From: Streptomyces sp. QL37
Lineage (GTDB): Bacteria; Actinomycetota; Actinomycetes; Streptomycetales; Streptomycetaceae
Assembly (NCBI RefSeq): GCF_002941025.1
Contig: NZ_PTJS01000001.1
Span: forward strand, 4,588,001 to 4,652,000
Length of the DNA: 64,000 bases
Reading direction: 5' to 3'
Of the stretch, positions 26,153-34,347 are shown in pieces. The notes below the pieces were generated by a model that saw only the letters and a program-made list of their open reading frames with translations, ran no database searches and was not told the origin of the DNA. Each line of letters begins with the position of its first letter. The first letter of the stretch is position 1. Both the position numbers and the translations under genes were made by a program.

Positions 26153-26222
26153 GCCTTCACTCTGCCGTGGACGGAGCCCGATCCCGGGGAGGAGCCCCGG
26201 GCGATTCCCTCCACCCGGACGA

Positions 26223-26271
26223 CGACGAGCCCCCTGCCCCGCGGACGTACCGCGGGGCAGGGGGCTCGTCG
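26223..26271 (-). terminator. Strong terminator hairpin after gpmA
   Basis: There are 22-bp arms (26223-26244 and 26250-26271, core GCCCCCTGCCCCGCGG) with a 5-nt loop, 6 bp beyond the gpmA stop. The perfect stem and short loop make this one of the strongest terminators in the window. Confidence 0.85.
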
Positions 26272-26276
26272 GGTTT

Positions 26277-27038
26277 CTACTTCTTCTTGCCCTGGTTCTT
26301 CACGGCCTCGATCGCAGCCTTCGCCGCGTCCGGGTCGAGGTAGGTGCCGCCCGGCTTCAGGGGGCGGAAGTCGGCGTCCAGCTCGTAGGCGAGCGGGATG
26401 CCGGTCGGGATGTTGAGGCCCGAGATGGCGTCGTCGGAGATGCCGTCCAGGTGCTTCACCAGGCCGCGCAGGCTGTTGCCGTGGGCGGCGACCAGGACGG
26501 TCTTGCCGTCGAGGAGGTCCGGGACGATGCCGTCGTACCAGTACGGCAGCATGCGGGTGACGACGTCCTTGAGGCACTCCGTGCGGGGGCGCAGCTCCGG
26601 CGGGATCGTCGCGTAGCGGGCGTCGTCGCTCTGCGAGAACTCGGTGCCGTCCTCGAGGGCGGGCGGCGGGGTGTCGTACGAGCGGCGCCAGAGCATGAAC
26701 TGCTCCTCGCCGAACTCGGCGAGCGTCTGGGCCTTGTCCTTGCCCTGGAGGGCGCCGTAGTGGCGCTCGTTCAGGCGCCAGGAGCGGTGCACGGGGATCC
26801 AGTGGCGGTCCGCGGCTTCCAGCCCGAGCTGGGCGGTGCGGATCGCGCGCTTCTGGAGGGAGGTGTGTACGACGTCGGGGAGCAGGCCGGCGTCCTTGAG
26901 CAGCTCACCGCCGCGGACCGCCTCCTTCTCGCCCTTGTCGGTGAGGTCTACGTCCACCCAGCCGGTGAACAGGTTCTTCGCGTTCCATTCGCTCTCGCCG
27001 TGGCGGAGGAGGATCAGCTTGTACGGTGCGTCGGCCAT
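26277..27038 (-). CDS. gpmA: 2,3-bisphosphoglycerate-dependent phosphoglycerate mutase
   Basis: This 253-residue enzyme interconverts 2- and 3-phosphoglycerate in glycolysis. It has the phosphohistidine motif LRHGESEWN (H13), [10 protein letters not shown] and the second catalytic His in [10 protein letters not shown]. It is full length for the family. A minus-strand TACGCT (27051-27046) 7 nt before the ATG suggests a leaderless transcript. The first 170 bp of this gene and its promoter are repeated in inverted orientation at 27073-27269. Confidence 0.97.
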   Translation of the reverse strand: MADAPYKLILLRHGESEWNAKNLFTGWVDVDLTDKGEKEAVRGGELLKDAGLLPDVVHTSLQKRAIRTAQLGLEAADRHWIPVHRSWRLNERHYGALQGKDKAQTLAEFGEEQFMLWRRSYDTPPPALEDGTEFSQSDDARYATIPPELRPRTECLKDVVTRMLPYWYDGIVPDLLDGKTVLVAAHGNSLRGLVKHLDGISDDAISGLNIPTGIPLAYELDADFRPLKPGGTYLDPDAAKAAIEAVKNQGKKK

Positions 27039-27269
27039 GGGTCCGAGCGTAATCGAACCCGCGCGCCCTACGCGCGCGGGTTCGATTACGCTCGGACCCA
27101 TGGCCGACGCACCGTACAAGCTGATCCTCCTCCGCCACGGCGAGAGCGAATGGAACGCGAAGAACCTGTTCACCGGCTGGGTGGACGTAGACCTCACCGA
27201 CAAGGGCGAGAAGGAGGCGGTCCGCGGCGGTGAGCTGCTCAAGGACGCCGGCCTGCTCCCCGACGTCGT
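26869..27269. repeat. 197-bp inverted repeat (fold-back) at the gpmA 5' end
   Basis: The left arm is 26869-27065 and the right arm 27073-27269, with a 7-nt centre (CCCTACG). I compared the gpmA coding portions of the arms base by base and found them identical. The arms contain the gpmA promoter and its first 57 codons. The right arm ends at a run of 12 C (27270-27281), an unusual junction that may mark an assembly artefact. Confidence 0.85.
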
Positions 27270-27363
27270 CCCCCCCCCCCCGGCCGGGGCGGGGGCGCGA
27301 CTGTTGACGGGCGGCGTCAATCGAGTGGCAGCCGAGGACTCCGCTTTCGTAATGTTCGGATAG
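27100..27363 (+). pseudogene. Truncated, inverted copy of gpmA
   Basis: This copy encodes the first 57 residues of GpmA, including the LRHGESEWN phosphohistidine motif, and then runs into 30 unrelated residues after a 12-C run. It carries its own copy of the gpmA -10 element (TACGCT at 27087-27092). If real it would give an 87-residue fragment without mutase activity. It faces away from gpmA and lies just before the MFS gene. An assembly or library chimera is the main alternative. Confidence 0.7.
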
Positions 27364-27427
27364 CCGTCGGGCCGCTTACACAGGCCGACGGTTGATCCGT
27401 ACACGCACGTCCCGGGGGAGTAGCCCT

Positions 27428-28771
27428 ATGTCTGTCGCTGGTCTCAGAAAGGCGGCACACGAGACGGTCGCCGGCCTCCCCAGGGAGTTCTGGTGGCTCT
27501 GGACCAGCACGCTGGTCAATCGCCTCGGGGCGTTCGTCGCCACGTTCATGGCGCTCTACCTGACCCTGGACCGGGGCTACTCGGCCTCGTACGCCGGTCT
27601 CGTCGCCTCCCTCCACGGGCTCGGCGGGGTGGTGTCGTCCCTGGGTGCCGGGGTGATGACGGACCGGCTGGGCCGCCGCCCGACCATGCTGATCGCGCAG
27701 CTCTCGACCGCCGTCTCCGTGGCCGTGCTCGGCTTCATGGTCCATCCGGTGGCGATCGCCGGTGTCGCCTTCGTCGTGGGTATGGCGAGCAACGCGTCCC
27801 GGCCGGCCGTGCAGGCGATGATGGCCGACATCGTCCGGCCCGAGGACCGGGTGCGGGCCTTCTCGCTCAACTACTGGGCCATCAACCTGGGGTTCGCCGT
27901 CTCGTCGGCGGGGGCGGGGTTCATCGCCGAGTACAGCTATCTGGCCGGATTCGTGGGCGAGGCGGCCCTGACCCTGCTCTGCGCGGTCGTCGTCTTCCTC
28001 AAGGTCCCGGAGTCCCGTCCCGAGGCGGCGCCCCGGGATGCCGGGACCAGGCCACCGGACGACGTACGGCTGGTCACGGTCCTGCGCGACGGGCGCTACA
28101 TGGGTGTCGTCGGGCTGTCGTTCCTGGTCGCGCTGATCTTCCAGCAGGGGTACGTGGGTCTGCCCGTGGCCATGGGTACGGACGGGCTGTCCAGCTCCGA
28201 CTTCGGCACGGCCATCGCCGTCAACGGTGTGCTGATCGTGGCCCTGCAGATTCCCGTCACCCGGTTCATCCAGCATCGCGACCCGCGCCGGCTGCTGATC
28301 CTCTCGTCCCTGATCGCGGGTTACGGCTTCGGGCTGACCGCCTTCGCGGGGTCGGTCGGGGCGTACGCCCTGACGGTGTGCGTCTGGACGCTGGCCGAGA
28401 TCGTCAACGCGCCGACGCAGACGGGCATCGTCGTGCAGTTGTCACCTGCCCATGGCCGGGGCCGCTACCAGGGCATGTACACGATGTCCTGGTCGGTGGC
28501 GGCTCTGGTCGCCCCGCTGATGTCCGGCTTCGTGATCGACCACTACGGAGCCGCCTGGCTGTGGGGTACCTGCGCGGTCCTGGGCACGATGGCCGCGCTC
28601 GGCTACTGGCTGCTGATGCGGAACCTGGATCTGCCGGAGCCCGTGGTCGCCGCCTCACCGGCACCCGAGAACCGGGCGGTCGCCGAGCCGGCGGTCTCAG
28701 GAGCAGCCGAGCCGACGGTCCGAGGAGCAGCCCAGCCGGCGGTCTCAGGAGCAGCCGAGCCTGCGGCCTGA
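27428..28771 (+). CDS. MFS transporter
   Basis: This 447-residue protein has 12 predicted helices. Motif A-like GVMTDRLGRRPTM is near residue 77, and the N-terminal half has the APLMSGF/AINLGFAVSSAGAGF patterns of drug-type MFS proteins. Its likely role is efflux of a small molecule; the substrate is unknown. The C-terminus after about residue 415 is a hydrophilic Pro/Ala/Glu tail built from 8-residue repeats. GGGGGAG lies upstream of the ATG. An inverted gpmA fragment lies before it. Confidence 0.87.
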   Translation: MSVAGLRKAAHETVAGLPREFWWLWTSTLVNRLGAFVATFMALYLTLDRGYSASYAGLVASLHGLGGVVSSLGAGVMTDRLGRRPTMLIAQLSTAVSVAVLGFMVHPVAIAGVAFVVGMASNASRPAVQAMMADIVRPEDRVRAFSLNYWAINLGFAVSSAGAGFIAEYSYLAGFVGEAALTLLCAVVVFLKVPESRPEAAPRDAGTRPPDDVRLVTVLRDGRYMGVVGLSFLVALIFQQGYVGLPVAMGTDGLSSSDFGTAIAVNGVLIVALQIPVTRFIQHRDPRRLLILSSLIAGYGFGLTAFAGSVGAYALTVCVWTLAEIVNAPTQTGIVVQLSPAHGRGRYQGMYTMSWSVAALVAPLMSGFVIDHYGAAWLWGTCAVLGTMAALGYWLLMRNLDLPEPVVAASPAPENRAVAEPAVSGAAEPTVRGAAQPAVSGAAEPAA

Positions 28772-28780
28772 GGAGCATCC
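28685..28780 (+). repeat. Four 24-bp tandem repeats across the end of the MFS gene
   Basis: Units begin at 28685, 28709, 28733 and 28757 and read close to GAGCCGGCGGTCTCAGGAGC plus AGCC. They encode EPAVSGAA, EPTVRGAA and QPAVSGAA, and the fourth unit contains the stop codon. A decayed fifth unit follows. The array therefore runs through the gene's 3' end. Confidence 0.8.
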
Positions 28781-28846
28781 CAGCGCGGCGGTCAGAGGGC
28801 AGGAGCCCGCGGTCCGAGGAGCAGGGGGGCCCGCACGGCGCAGCTG

Positions 28847-28882
28847 CCCCGCGACGGATACACGTACATGTCCGTCGCGGGG
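28847..28882. terminator. Terminator between MFS gene and Cys-rich gene
   Basis: CCCCGCGACGGA (28847-28858) and TCCGTCGCGGGG (28871-28882) form a 12-bp stem with a 12-nt loop between two converging genes, so it may serve both directions. Confidence 0.75.
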
Positions 28883-28906
28883 CGCCGCCGCCGGATTCGG
28901 CCGGAC

Positions 28907-29050
28907 TCAGCCGCCGCACTGGCACGGCGCGCCGGACTGGCAGCCGCACCCGCAGCCCGAGCCGCAGCCGCAGGCTCCCAGCAACGGCAGATGCATCACC
29001 TCGGTCGGGGTCTCCTGCTGCTGGGGTTCGGTCATGGGGGAATCGGCCAT
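28907..29050 (-). CDS. Small cysteine-rich protein (metallothionein-like)
   Basis: This 47-residue protein starts MADSPMTEPQQQETPTEVMH and ends in a Cys/Gly-rich tail with seven Cys in 22 residues (pattern CGCGSGCGCGC then CQCGG). The gene has an excellent ribosome site (AGGAGG 5 nt before the ATG at 29050) and a stop at 28907. Repeated CxC pairs suggest binding of a soft metal such as Cu, Zn or Cd, or formation of a structural cluster. I see no domain beyond this. Its neighbours are an MFS gene converging on it and phoU upstream on the same strand. Confidence 0.7.
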   Translation of the reverse strand: MADSPMTEPQQQETPTEVMHLPLLGACGCGSGCGCGCQSGAPCQCGG

Positions 29051-29233
29051 GGTCCCTCCTCAGGGCGTACGACTCGACGGCGTACGGCACATGTATGGGG
29101 CACACATGCCGACGGCGGGGGCCGCAGGCATGCCGCGCCGCCCCCGCACCCATTGCATGCCCAGCCCTGAGGGCGCATCAACGGCGCACAAGCGCTGGAA
29201 CGGATGTGCGACCGCCCTGACGGTCGCGCCCCC

Positions 29234-29911
29234 CTACGCCCCCTCGACCGGCGTCGCCGCCTGGATCTCGTCGGCGTGCTCACCCGTGACCAGGTAGACG
29301 ACGCGCTTGGCGACCGAAACGGCGTGGTCGGCGAAGCGCTCGTAGTAGCGGCCGAGCAGGGTGACGTCGACGGCGGTCTCGATGCCGTGCTTCCAGCGGT
29401 CGTCCATCAGGTGCTGGAACAGCGTGCGGTGCAGCAGGTCCATCTCGTCGTCGTCCTGCTCCAGCTGGAGCGCCAGGTCGACGTCCTTCGTGATGATCAC
29501 CTCGGCGGCCTTCGCCATCAGCCGCTGGGCGAGCTGGCCCATCTCCAGGATGGTGGCGTGCAGGTCGTGCGGCACAGCCGACTCGGGGAAGCGCAGCCGC
29601 GCCAGCTTGGCGACGTGCTGGGCGAGGTCGCCCGAGCGCTCCAGGTCCGCGCTCATCCGCAGCGAGGTGACCACTATCCGCAGATCGGTCGCGACCGGCT
29701 GCTGGCGGGCCAGCAGTGCGATGGCACGCGCCTCCAGGTCGTGCTGGAGGTCGTCGACCTTCTGGTCCGCGGCGATCACGCTTTCGGCGAGCTTGAGATC
29801 GGCGTCGAGCATGGACGTCGTGGCCCGGCCGATCGCCGAGCCGACGAGCCTGGCCATCTCGACCAGGTCCTCGCCGATCGAATCGAGTTCCTCGTGATAA
29901 GCGTCGCGCAT
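29234..29911 (-). CDS. phoU: Phosphate-signalling protein PhoU
   Basis: This 225-residue protein has two three-helix bundles with the PhoU acidic motifs: EXXXD in the helices around LQHDLEARAIALL and ADLERSGDLAQHVAKLA, and in YYERFADHAVSVAKRVV. PhoU negatively modulates PhoR-PhoP signalling under phosphate sufficiency. It diverges from phoR with a PHO box between them, so PhoP probably controls phoU. The ATG at 29911 is used here. Confidence 0.95.
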   Translation of the reverse strand: MRDAYHEELDSIGEDLVEMARLVGSAIGRATTSMLDADLKLAESVIAADQKVDDLQHDLEARAIALLARQQPVATDLRIVVTSLRMSADLERSGDLAQHVAKLARLRFPESAVPHDLHATILEMGQLAQRLMAKAAEVIITKDVDLALQLEQDDDEMDLLHRTLFQHLMDDRWKHGIETAVDVTLLGRYYERFADHAVSVAKRVVYLVTGEHADEIQAATPVEGA

Positions 29912-30000
29912 GGAAGTCCCTCTCCAGATCCTGAGGCCGGGGTCTTGGGGCCGACCCCCACGTTGCCACGGTGCGGGGCCAACGCGTCGGGATCCGGCCC

Positions 30001-30033
30001 CCGAAGTGAACCGTCACTATCCCCTCGGTGAAC
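30001..30033. promoter_or_regulatory. PHO box (PhoP binding site)
   Basis: Three 11-bp direct repeat units lie end to end. On the minus strand they read GTTCACCGAGG, GGATAGTGACG and GTTCACTTCGG. This matches the Streptomyces PHO box, in which GTTCACC starts each unit. It lies between phoU and phoR, so PhoP can act on both. Confidence 0.88.
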
Positions 30034-30106
30034 TCTGGGCGACGAGTGTTCGAGATGGCACCCGGATGGCTGGGAGAGTGTCGGCGCGCCCGCATAACCT
30101 TGAGGC

Positions 30107-31375
30107 ATGGACGTGAACGCGGCAGTCGCCGCAGCTGCCGCGATCGCCGGGTTGTGCACCGGTGTGATCGCGATGCTGGCGTTCCGCTGGAGCGAGCGCG
30201 AGCAGAAGCGGCCCACGCGTACGTCCCTGCGGCCCGACGGCAACGCCGCGCTGCCCCCGGGGGTGGACACGGTCCTCTCCGTGCTCAGCTCCTCGGCCGT
30301 GGTGCTCGACGAGAGCGACAGCGTCGTCAAGGCCAGCTCCGCCGCCTATGCGCTGGGCCTGGTCAGGGGCGGACGCCTGGCGGTCGAGCCCATGCTCCAC
30401 ATGGCCAGGGACACCCGGCGCGACGGTGAGATACGGCAGGTCGAGCTGGACCTGCCGCGTCGCGGTACGGGCAGGGGCGAGGCGCTCGCCGTGTCGGCCA
30501 GGGTCGCCCCGCTGGGCTCACGCCTGGTCCTCCTGCTGGTCGAGGACCTCACGGAGGCCCGTCGCATAGAGGCGGTGCGGCGTGACTTCGTCGCCAACGT
30601 CAGTCATGAGCTCAAGACGCCGGTCGGAGCGCTCTCCCTGCTCTCCGAAGCGGTCATGGACGCCTCCGACGACCCGGAGGCGGTGGAGCGGTTCGCCGGC
30701 CGCATGCAGATCGAGGCGACCCGGCTGACCAACCTGGTGCAGGAGCTGATCGACCTCTCCCGGGTGCAGAACGACGACCCGCTGGAGGACGCCGAGCCCG
30801 TACGGGTGGAGGATCTGGTCGCCGAGGCGATCGACCGGTGCCGCCAGCAGGCCGGTTCGAAGCAGATCACCATGGCCTCCGGCGGCACCGCGGACCTCTT
30901 CGTCTGGGGCAACCGGAGCCAGCTCGCGGCCGCCCTCGGCAATCTCGTGGAGAATGCCGTCAACTACAGCCCCGCCCGCACACGCGTCGGCATCGCCGCC
31001 CGGAAGCTGGCCGCACCCGGCGGGGATCTGATCGAGATAGCCGTGACCGACCAGGGCATCGGCATCTCCGAGAAGGACCGTGAACGCGTCTTCGAGCGGT
31101 TCTACCGCGTCGACCCGGCCCGCTCACGGGCCACCGGTGGCACCGGTCTCGGCCTCGCCATCGTCAAGCATGTGGCCGCCTCGCACGGCGGGGAGGTCAC
31201 CGTCTGGAGCTCGGAGGGACAGGGCTCCACGTTCACCCTGCGACTGCCCGAGTCGGGCGTCGTACGGGGTCGTACCACCGGCGGATCCCTCGTCGTCAAC
31301 GGTGCTGTTGACGACGACGGGCCGTACGAGACCGATTCTTTTGAACCATTCCCTGCCCCGGAGGCCCTTCCGTGA
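30107..31375 (+). CDS. phoR: Phosphate sensor histidine kinase PhoR
   Basis: This 422-residue kinase has one N-terminal membrane helix (about residues 5-27), a PAS-like input region and the H-box FVANVSHELKTP with phosphorylated H167. It also has N-box LVENAVNYSP, G1 DQGIGISEKD and G2 GGTGLGLAIVKHV. PhoR phosphorylates PhoP under phosphate limitation. The ATG lies 6 nt after TAACCT (30095-30100), so the transcript is probably leaderless. The stop overlaps phoP by 4 bp (GTGA). Confidence 0.96.
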   Translation: MDVNAAVAAAAAIAGLCTGVIAMLAFRWSEREQKRPTRTSLRPDGNAALPPGVDTVLSVLSSSAVVLDESDSVVKASSAAYALGLVRGGRLAVEPMLHMARDTRRDGEIRQVELDLPRRGTGRGEALAVSARVAPLGSRLVLLLVEDLTEARRIEAVRRDFVANVSHELKTPVGALSLLSEAVMDASDDPEAVERFAGRMQIEATRLTNLVQELIDLSRVQNDDPLEDAEPVRVEDLVAEAIDRCRQQAGSKQITMASGGTADLFVWGNRSQLAAALGNLVENAVNYSPARTRVGIAARKLAAPGGDLIEIAVTDQGIGISEKDRERVFERFYRVDPARSRATGGTGLGLAIVKHVAASHGGEVTVWSSEGQGSTFTLRLPESGVVRGRTTGGSLVVNGAVDDDGPYETDSFEPFPAPEALP

Positions 31376-32052
31376 CCCGAGTGCTTGTCGTCGAGGATGA
31401 GGAATCCTTCAGCGACGCCCTGTCCTACATGCTCCGTAAGGAAGGCTTCGAGGTGGCCATCGCGGCCACCGGCCCGGACGGCCTCGACGAGTTCGAGCGC
31501 AACGGCGCCGATCTCGTGCTGCTCGACCTGATGCTCCCGGGCCTGCCCGGCACGGAGGTCTGCCGGCAGCTGCGTGTCCGGTCCAACGTCCCGGTGATCA
31601 TGGTCACCGCCAAGGACAGCGAGATCGACAAGGTCGTGGGCCTGGAAATAGGAGCCGACGACTATGTGACCAAGCCCTTCTCCTCGCGGGAGCTGGTGGC
31701 CCGCATCCGCGCGGTGCTGCGCCGCCGCGGAGAGCCGGAGGAGGTCACCCCGGCGGCCCTGGAGGCCGGCCCGGTCCGGATGGACGTGGACCGCCACGTC
31801 GTCACGGTCTCCGGCGGCAAGGTCGACCTCCCGTTGAAGGAGTTCGACCTCCTCGAGATGCTCCTGCGCAACGCCGGACGCGTGCTGACGCGCATGCAGC
31901 TGATCGACCGGGTCTGGGGCGCGGACTACGTGGGTGACACCAAGACCCTGGACGTCCACGTCAAGCGGCTCCGCGCCAAGATCGAGCCCGACCCCGGGGC
32001 GCCGCGCTACCTGGTGACGGTGCGCGGTCTGGGTTACAAGTTCGAGCCGTAG
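31372..32052 (+). CDS. phoP: Phosphate response regulator PhoP
   Basis: This 226-residue OmpR-family regulator has an N-terminal receiver with acidic pocket VVEDEE, phosphorylated D52 in LLDLMLPG and Lys in VTKPFSSREL. The C-terminal winged helix has LPLKEFDLLEMLLRNAGRVLTRMQLIDRVW and a recognition region TKTLDVHVKRLRAKIEPD. PhoP binds PHO boxes such as 30001-30033 and is translationally coupled to phoR by a 4-bp overlap. A strong hairpin follows. Confidence 0.97.
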   Translation: MTRVLVVEDEESFSDALSYMLRKEGFEVAIAATGPDGLDEFERNGADLVLLDLMLPGLPGTEVCRQLRVRSNVPVIMVTAKDSEIDKVVGLEIGADDYVTKPFSSRELVARIRAVLRRRGEPEEVTPAALEAGPVRMDVDRHVVTVSGGKVDLPLKEFDLLEMLLRNAGRVLTRMQLIDRVWGADYVGDTKTLDVHVKRLRAKIEPDPGAPRYLVTVRGLGYKFEP

Positions 32053-32068
32053 ACCGAGGGCCGCGAGC

Positions 32069-32107
32069 CGCGTGGGGGGCGTCTCCGCCGGAGCCGCCCC
32101 CCACGCG
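32069..32107 (+). terminator. Terminator after phoP
   Basis: The 13-bp arms CGCGTGGGGGGCG and CGCCCCCCACGCG flank a 13-nt loop, 16 bp after the phoP stop. The converging lipoprotein gene begins its stop codon at 32113, so both genes may use it. Confidence 0.8.
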
Positions 32108-32112
32108 CGCGA

Positions 32113-32769
32113 TCAGTGCTCGGCGGCTGCGTCGTCGGCCGGCGGGGCCGTGTCGGTCGCCTCGCCCGAAGGGCTCCCGGACTGCTCGCCCGGTGTCTCG
32201 GACGCACCCGGCGTCCCGGACTCGGCAGCCGAGGGGGTGGGCTTCGGCGACGGCAGCGCGCTCGGGCCGAAGTCCTTGAAGAAGCTGGTCGCCGGGACGA
32301 TGGCGGCGCCGAGCGAGATCTCGCCGGTCTCGCTGAACGTGAAGGCGACGTTCTGCACGTTGCCGTTGGCCCCTGCCTGACGGCCGTTCTCGATCACGGC
32401 GGAGGCGTTGTTCTTCCCGCCGATGATGAGGCGTCCGCCGGCCGGGACCACGAGCGGCCCCTTGCCCTTGGCGGGCTTCAGCGCCACCGTCGCGTTGGTG
32501 CCCGGCAGGGCGATCGTCTCCACGACCTCGCGCTTCGGGCCGTCGTTGAAGAGCGTGGCGGCGATGACCGCGGGGCCCTCGGCGTCCGGCTCGGGCTGGG
32601 TGATGATGTTCAGGTTCTGGATCTTGATGGAGTCGACAGCGGTGGCTGCGTTGTCCGGCCTGACCTGAAGCGTCTGCGCGTCATTGCCGGCACTGCACGC
32701 GGACAGGGCGGCGATCGAGAACACGAGGGCAGTGGCGGCGAAGGCGCCGTGTCGAAGGCTGCGGCTCAC
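32113..32769 (-). CDS. Putative lipoprotein (DUF461-like)
   Basis: This 218-residue lipoprotein has a signal ending in ALSAC, Cys near residue 25. A mature beta-rich domain of about 130 residues follows (SIKIQNLNIITQPEPDAEGPAVIAATLFNDGPK then AVALKPAKGKGPLVVPAGGRLIIGG), then a Pro/Ser/Thr-rich tail of about 45 residues. The fold resembles DUF461 copper-chaperone-like domains, but the Met/His copper ligands of PCu(A)C are not present, so copper binding is unlikely. The GTG at 32769 has GGAG upstream. Confidence 0.72.
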   Translation of the reverse strand: MSRSLRHGAFAATALVFSIAALSACSAGNDAQTLQVRPDNAATAVDSIKIQNLNIITQPEPDAEGPAVIAATLFNDGPKREVVETIALPGTNATVALKPAKGKGPLVVPAGGRLIIGGKNNASAVIENGRQAGANGNVQNVAFTFSETGEISLGAAIVPATSFFKDFGPSALPSPKPTPSAAESGTPGASETPGEQSGSPSGEATDTAPPADDAAAEH

Positions 32770-33430
32770 GGCGGCGGCAACTCCTTGAACGTTCGGACTG
32801 CGGACTTCGGACTCTGCGGACAGGAAGGCCCGAGCGGCCGTAAAGCCGCCCTAAGTGTGTGTCAGCGGGCTCAGGTTACCGAGCCGCCGTCCCGGGCCCG
32901 CACCCGACCCGCCCCCAGGGGCGCCCGAGCTGTGGACCGGCACCACCGGCCTGGGTTCCGACATCCCCCTGCCGTGTCCCGGCCGTCTCCCCGCGCATGA
33001 CGATTCGCACGGTGTTCACAAAACGCGGGTGAGTGGCGCCTTGATCCGGCGATGATCGATTTCCGGGTGTGGCGCATTTCCCACGCATAATCCACCCGGC
33101 CCCAGGTCGTTGATCAATTTCAATGACCACGGACGCTAAGAGCCGTACGGGTGATCGAGGGCCGAACGGAGTACAGAAAGTTCACCATCCGGAATCGGGC
33201 AAAACGGGATGTTCGGCCCCTTCTTGAGGACTTCCGGCACCTGTGACGCGCGTGTTTCGGCTCGGTCGTACGCCCGCTCCGACCTGCGAATATCGCCTTC
33301 CGGAAGGCTCCCGCAGCACGTTCGTGTCTCAGTTGTCAAGCCCCGAGATATGCCCTGACCTGCGAAAACGCCATTCAGGAGAAGCCGTTCTCGTGTTACT
33401 CTGGATAGCCACGGAAGGGGTACCTGTCAC
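32770..33430. other. 661-bp non-coding region upstream of carD
   Basis: I see no gene here. The left part (32792-32821) has two near-copies of TTCGGACT-N2/4-GCGGAC. From about 33040 to 33210 and from 33340 the DNA is markedly less GC-rich, as expected for promoter DNA. GAGAA-GCCG-TTCTC and TACTCTGGATAGCC lie just before carD. Promoters of the lipoprotein gene (minus) and carD (plus) must both be here. Confidence 0.7.
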
Positions 33431-33913
33431 ATGACGTTCAAGGTTGGCGACACCGTGGTCTATCCCCATCACGGGGCCGCGCTGATCGAGGCTATCGAAA
33501 CTCGCCAGATCAAAGGCGTGGACAAGACCTACTTGGTGCTCAAGGTCGCCCAGGGCGACTTGACGGTTCGTGTACCGGCGGACAATGCGGAGTTCGTCGG
33601 TGTGCGTGACGTGGTCGGGCAGGAAGGGCTGGACCGGGTCTTCGAGGTGCTGCGCGCACCGTACGCCGAAGAGCCGACGAACTGGTCCCGACGCTACAAG
33701 GCAAATCTCGAGAAGCTCGCCTCCGGCGATGTCATCAAGGTCGCCGAAGTGGTGCGTGACCTGTGGCGTCGCGAGCGCGAGCGTGGTCTCTCCGCAGGTG
33801 AGAAGCGCATGCTCGCCAAGGCCCGCCAGATCCTGGTGAGCGAGCTCGCTCTCGCGGAGAACACGAACGAGGACAAGGCCGAGGCCCTGCTCGACGAGGT
33901 CCTCGCGTCCTGA
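33431..33913 (+). CDS. carD: CarD/CdnL-type RNA polymerase-binding transcription factor
   Basis: This 160-residue protein has the RNAP beta-lobe interaction domain ([25 protein letters not shown], residues 1-60) and a helical C-terminal domain with the conserved Trp-containing block [29 protein letters not shown]. It stabilises the open promoter complex, mainly at rRNA and housekeeping promoters. GGAAGGGG precedes the ATG. It is followed by ispD and ispF after a 434-bp gap. Confidence 0.95.
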   Translation: MTFKVGDTVVYPHHGAALIEAIETRQIKGVDKTYLVLKVAQGDLTVRVPADNAEFVGVRDVVGQEGLDRVFEVLRAPYAEEPTNWSRRYKANLEKLASGDVIKVAEVVRDLWRRERERGLSAGEKRMLAKARQILVSELALAENTNEDKAEALLDEVLAS

Positions 33914-34347
33914 ACCGACGACACCGGTGACCGAGGTGACCGGACGTCACCGGTGACCGGATCACGCCGACAGCCGGATCCGGTATCGAGGAAATATGCA
34001 GCGGTGCCCGCTGACCAGCCGTTTTCACGGCAGTCGTCGGGCGCTGCGGCATGTTCGGACCCAAAAGCCCACGGATCCGAGGCGTGCGGATCCGAGGCGT
34101 TCGGACCCGGAAGCGTTCGGACCCGAAAAAGAGGATCCGTCCGGAAGGCTGCCGACGCCTGGTGCCGTCCCCTCGGCAACCCCCACCGGGCCCCGCTGCG
34201 GCTCGGCCGACCGGGGGTCACGGAAGGGGTCCCGGTCAAGTCGAGGCGTCGCGCCCGGCTCGTCCCCCGACCTGCGGTCGGGGCACGCCCAGGCCATACC
34301 CATGTCCGCCGTGGAAACAAACCTGCCGAAGCTTCGGAGTGCAACCG
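33914..34347. repeat. Intergenic region with degenerate tandem repeats between carD and ispD
   Basis: There is no gene. Right after carD, ACCGGTGACCG recurs (33925-33960) and can fold into a hairpin (CCGGTGAC/GTCACCGG), a likely terminator. At 34073-34130 four tandem units occur: GGATCCGAGGCGTGC (34073-34087), GGATCCGAGGCGTTC (34088-34102), GGACCCGGAAGCGTTC (34103-34118) and a decayed fourth. The rest is unremarkable, GC-rich DNA. Confidence 0.7.

Noticed and set aside
32113..32769. Copper chaperone PCu(A)C.
   Set aside because: The fold is similar but the conserved Met and His copper ligands are absent.
33190..33215. A SigR-type promoter (GGAAT-N-GTT) before carD.
   Set aside because: The spacing between GGAAT and GTT is 15 bp, not the 18-19 bp needed.
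33136..33434. Small open frames upstream of carD.
   Set aside because: They have no ribosome site, contain rare codons and lie in A/T-richer promoter DNA.
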